DNA of 64,000 nucleotides from positions 124,001-188,000 of the forward strand of contig NZ_JASSZH010000021.1 of the NCBI RefSeq assembly GCF_030271165.1. Direction: 5' to 3'. The DNA comes from Psychromicrobium xiongbiense. GTDB lineage: Bacteria; Actinomycetota; Actinomycetes; Actinomycetales; Micrococcaceae. Positions 62,164 to 64,000 of this stretch are shown in pieces (within the stretch, counting starts at the first letter, position 1; every line of letters begins with the position of its first letter). The position numbers and the translations under genes were made by a program. Under the pieces are notes generated by a model that was given only the letters and a program-made list of their open reading frames with translations, was not told the origin of the DNA and made no database searches.

Positions 62164-64000
62164 CGTCGTTCCTTCCGCCTGCTTCTGGTGTTCCTCTGTG
62201 GGGTTTTCCCTTGCGGACCATCATGCTTCCTGCTCCCCTCCGGGGACAACCGGGCCGCAGCACGGCGGCTCAGGGCTGCTGAAGCCTCCCGTAGCAACGA
62301 TCGCGGCGAGTACCGGGCCCGGAACCGAGGCCAGCGCCCCAGCGAGGAGGTGATCGCCTGCAGCGAGCTGTCCACCTCCTGCCAGAAGGCTGCCACCTCG
62401 GCTTCGGAAGGCTGGCCCGCACCGAAGATGGCGGCATCGGCCCTGCTGGCAAGCGCCGTCGTGGTGGCCCCCGGCACCGGGAACGCCTCCTGCAGCGTCT
62501 GCGCGGACTCCTTGCGGGTGGCCCGCTGGTTGACGGGGACGCCCAGGTCGATCGCCAGGGACAGCATCTCGTTCCAGCCACCACCCACCCGGCTGGCAGG
62601 ATCGCCCGTCTGGGAACGCTGCGTCCGGCGTCGCCGTTTGAAGAAAACAATCAGCAGGAAGGGCAGCAGCACAGTGGCGACCGGAATCAGCGCCAGCCCC
62701 ACGGTGCCCAGGATCTGCCAGAGCACGGCCCAGAAGTCCTTGCCCTTTTTGTTGTCATCCAGCGGATCCGGTGTGGAATCCGGCGGCAGGTCCGCACGCT
62801 CCTGCGGCGGGGGGGGCGGCTGGAGCACCTGCGGCTTGGGCGAGGAGGCATTCTGCGGCTCCGGCGGACTGGGCACGTGGTCCTTGTCCGGGGTGGGATC
62901 GAAGGGCACCCAGCCGAAGCCCTGGAAATTGACCTCCACCCAGGCATGAACGTCGCCGCCCGTGATCGGCGCGCTCGAGGCTCCGTTGAGCGGACTCTTG
63001 GAATCCGGGTAGAAACCCATCACGACGCGCGCCGGAATGCCGATCTGTCGGGCCATCAGGGCCAGCGTCACCGCGTACTGTTCGTCATTGCCCCCCAGCT
63101 CCTTGGCGGTGAGGAAGCTGGAGATGCGCCCGGCGCCGTGTCCCGGAAGGCTGACCACCTGGGGCGGAATACCCGTGGTGTACTTGCCGGCGGTCCGGAA
63201 GTAGTCGGTCAGAGCCTTGATCTTGTCATAGGGAGTGGTGGCATTGCCGACGATCGTGTTCGCCTTGGTGGCGATGATCTGCGGCACGTTGTCCAGCTTG
63301 GGCAGGCCCGTCTCCGCCAGGCTGGCGGTGGCCAGCTGTTTCGGGTCCACGGTGGGCGGGAAGGCCACCGCCACCTGGTATTTATCGCCCTGGGCAAAAC
63401 CATCCAGCTTCACCGCCGTATCCGATTCCCGGTTGAGATACAGCGTGCCGACGTTGCCGTTCGCCGGAGTGTACTGAATGCTGCGCGCCACCCGGGCGCT
63501 CGGCAGATACACCCCGTTGTACTTCTGAATGGTGAAGGTGAGCAGGCTGCTCTGACCGTTGAGCGCAGCACTGTCCAGCGCGCGCGGATCACCCACCGGG
63601 GCAAAGGCACCGGAGCTGTTCGGATCGACGTTGAAGACGATGCCGTCGTAGCTGTCCATCGCGGCCAGACGCACGCGCCCATCCCGCGGGAGGCCAGCGA
63701 CATCGAAGAGCACGGTCTTCTCGTCCGTGCCCAGATCTTTGCGGAAGGAGGTCAGCGGAGAAGGCAGATCCTTCGGATCCAACGGCGGCACCACGACGTC
63801 GCGGAGCACCGAGCGACCATCCGCCGGAGCGAACAGCGAGATTCCTGCGAAGGAGCCCGCGCCGACCAGCACGACCACCAGCGCACCAGCCAGCAACCGG
63901 CTGTTCTGCGTGGAGCGGTTGACCAGTTGGTCCGCTCCCGCCTGATTGCTCAGCAACGCCACCGAGGATCGACGCCGGGCCAGTTCCCGACGGAAGGCCA
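62160..64000 (-). CDS. Transglutaminase-like membrane protein lacking the catalytic Cys (5' end off the window)
   Basis: The visible 613 residues are the C-terminal part of a TgpA/DUF3488-type protein; the frame is open to the right edge (AFRRELARRRSSVALLSN precedes the first GTG at 63962). A transmembrane segment (LLAGALVVVLVGAGSFAGI) leads into an outside domain with the transglutaminase-core wording GGNDEQYAVTLALMARQIGIPARVV, DVHAWVEVNFQGFGWVPFDPTP. The family Cys position is Asp (codon 63084-63086); His and Asp are kept. A Pro-rich linker, a second helix and an about 160-residue cytosolic end with DUF4129-like wording follow. It overlaps the RDD/FHA gene by 4 nt, so it belongs to the secretion cluster. 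Confidence 0.85.
   Translation of the reverse strand, partial: AFRRELARRRSSVALLSNQAGADQLVNRSTQNSRLLAGALVVVLVGAGSFAGISLFAPADGRSVLRDVVVPPLDPKDLPSPLTSFRKDLGTDEKTVLFDVAGLPRDGRVRLAAMDSYDGIVFNVDPNSSGAFAPVGDPRALDSAALNGQSSLLTFTIQKYNGVYLPSARVARSIQYTPANGNVGTLYLNRESDTAVKLDGFAQGDKYQVAVAFPPTVDPKQLATASLAETGLPKLDNVPQIIATKANTIVGNATTPYDKIKALTDYFRTAGKYTTGIPPQVVSLPGHGAGRISSFLTAKELGGNDEQYAVTLALMARQIGIPARVVMGFYPDSKSPLNGASSAPITGGDVHAWVEVNFQGFGWVPFDPTPDKDHVPSPPEPQNASSPKPQVLQPPPPPQERADLPPDSTPDPLDDNKKGKDFWAVLWQILGTVGLALIPVATVLLPFLLIVFFKRRRRTQRSQTGDPASRVGGGWNEMLSLAIDLGVPVNQRATRKESAQTLQEAFPVPGATTTALASRADAAIFGAGQPSEAEVAAFWQEVDSSLQAITSSLGRWPRFRARYSPRSLLREASAALSRRAAARLSPEGSRKHDGPQGKTPQRNTRSRRKERR

Noticed and set aside
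50377-64000. Type VI secretion as explanation for the kinase/PP2C/FHA set
   Set aside because: There are no TssB/C sheath, VgrG, Hcp or ClpV genes, and the ATPase and WXG100 protein belong to type VII-type systems.

Overview
The window reads as one chromosomal segment of a high-GC actinobacterium, most likely a member of the Micrococcales close to Arthrobacter and other Micrococcaceae. The reasons are the rpsB-tsf-pyrH-frr-cdsA order, the dus-dgt-dnaG order, a DUF222/HNH (13E12-type) gene, DivIVA-type proteins, an actinobacterial long NAD-dependent DNA ligase, frequent GTG starts and ATGA/GTGA gene overlaps. I cannot fix the genus without a search. There is no insertion sequence, CRISPR array, rRNA or prophage module.

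Region by region. 1-10618 is a branched-chain amino acid catabolism island: CoA-transferase subunit A, an acyl-CoA dehydrogenase and methylcrotonyl-CoA carboxylase alpha and beta in one minus-strand operon; a divergent TetR regulator; then branched-chain 2-oxoacid dehydrogenase E2, E1-beta and E1-alpha with a divergent Lrp/AsnC regulator. 10642-15699 is the translation, UMP kinase and phospholipid block (DivIVA-repeat protein, cdsA, frr, pyrH, tsf, rpsB). 16037-18082 holds an exported M23-family protein, a glutaryl-CoA-dehydrogenase-like enzyme and tRNA-Ile(CAT). 18202-25957 is an envelope and lipid region: glycosyltransferase, DMT transporter, CDP-alcohol phosphatidyltransferase, holin-like membrane protein, a Bcr/CflA exporter and an MprF-like aminoacyl-phospholipid synthase. 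26061-30737 holds tRNA-Asn and dnaG, dgt and dus. 30821-34520 is an ABC-2 transporter with its LuxR/DesK-type two-component system. 34662-47037 is mixed: acetyltransferases, DUF222/HNH, YibE/F, CsbD, a MerR-controlled aldo/keto reductase, glyS, a lactonase-like propeller, an S4 protein, an esterase and an AAA ATPase. 47034-50196 contains an inositol-phosphatase-family gene and ligA.

The most unusual part is 50377-64000 (running off the right edge): a minus-strand, translationally coupled cluster of a transglutaminase-like membrane protein lacking the catalytic cysteine, a zinc-ribbon/RDD/FHA protein, a PP2C phosphatase, a zinc-ribbon/FHA protein, a transmembrane Ser/Thr kinase, a small degenerate-FHA protein, a 1480-residue EssC/EccC-type triple ATPase with its own FHA domain, and one WXG100 protein. 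It looks like a minimal type VII-type secretion system wired to a phospho-threonine circuit; no EccB, EccD, EccE or mycosin gene is seen inside the window.

Several regulatory elements stand out: a 20-bp perfect palindrome before the glutaryl-CoA-dehydrogenase-like gene, a MerR operator placed so that the aldo/keto reductase mRNA could be leaderless, a structured rpsB leader, a perfect 15-bp hairpin between rpsB and tsf, and several strong terminators. Coordinates and motifs were read by eye; family assignments rest on recognisable motifs and gene order, not on a database search.
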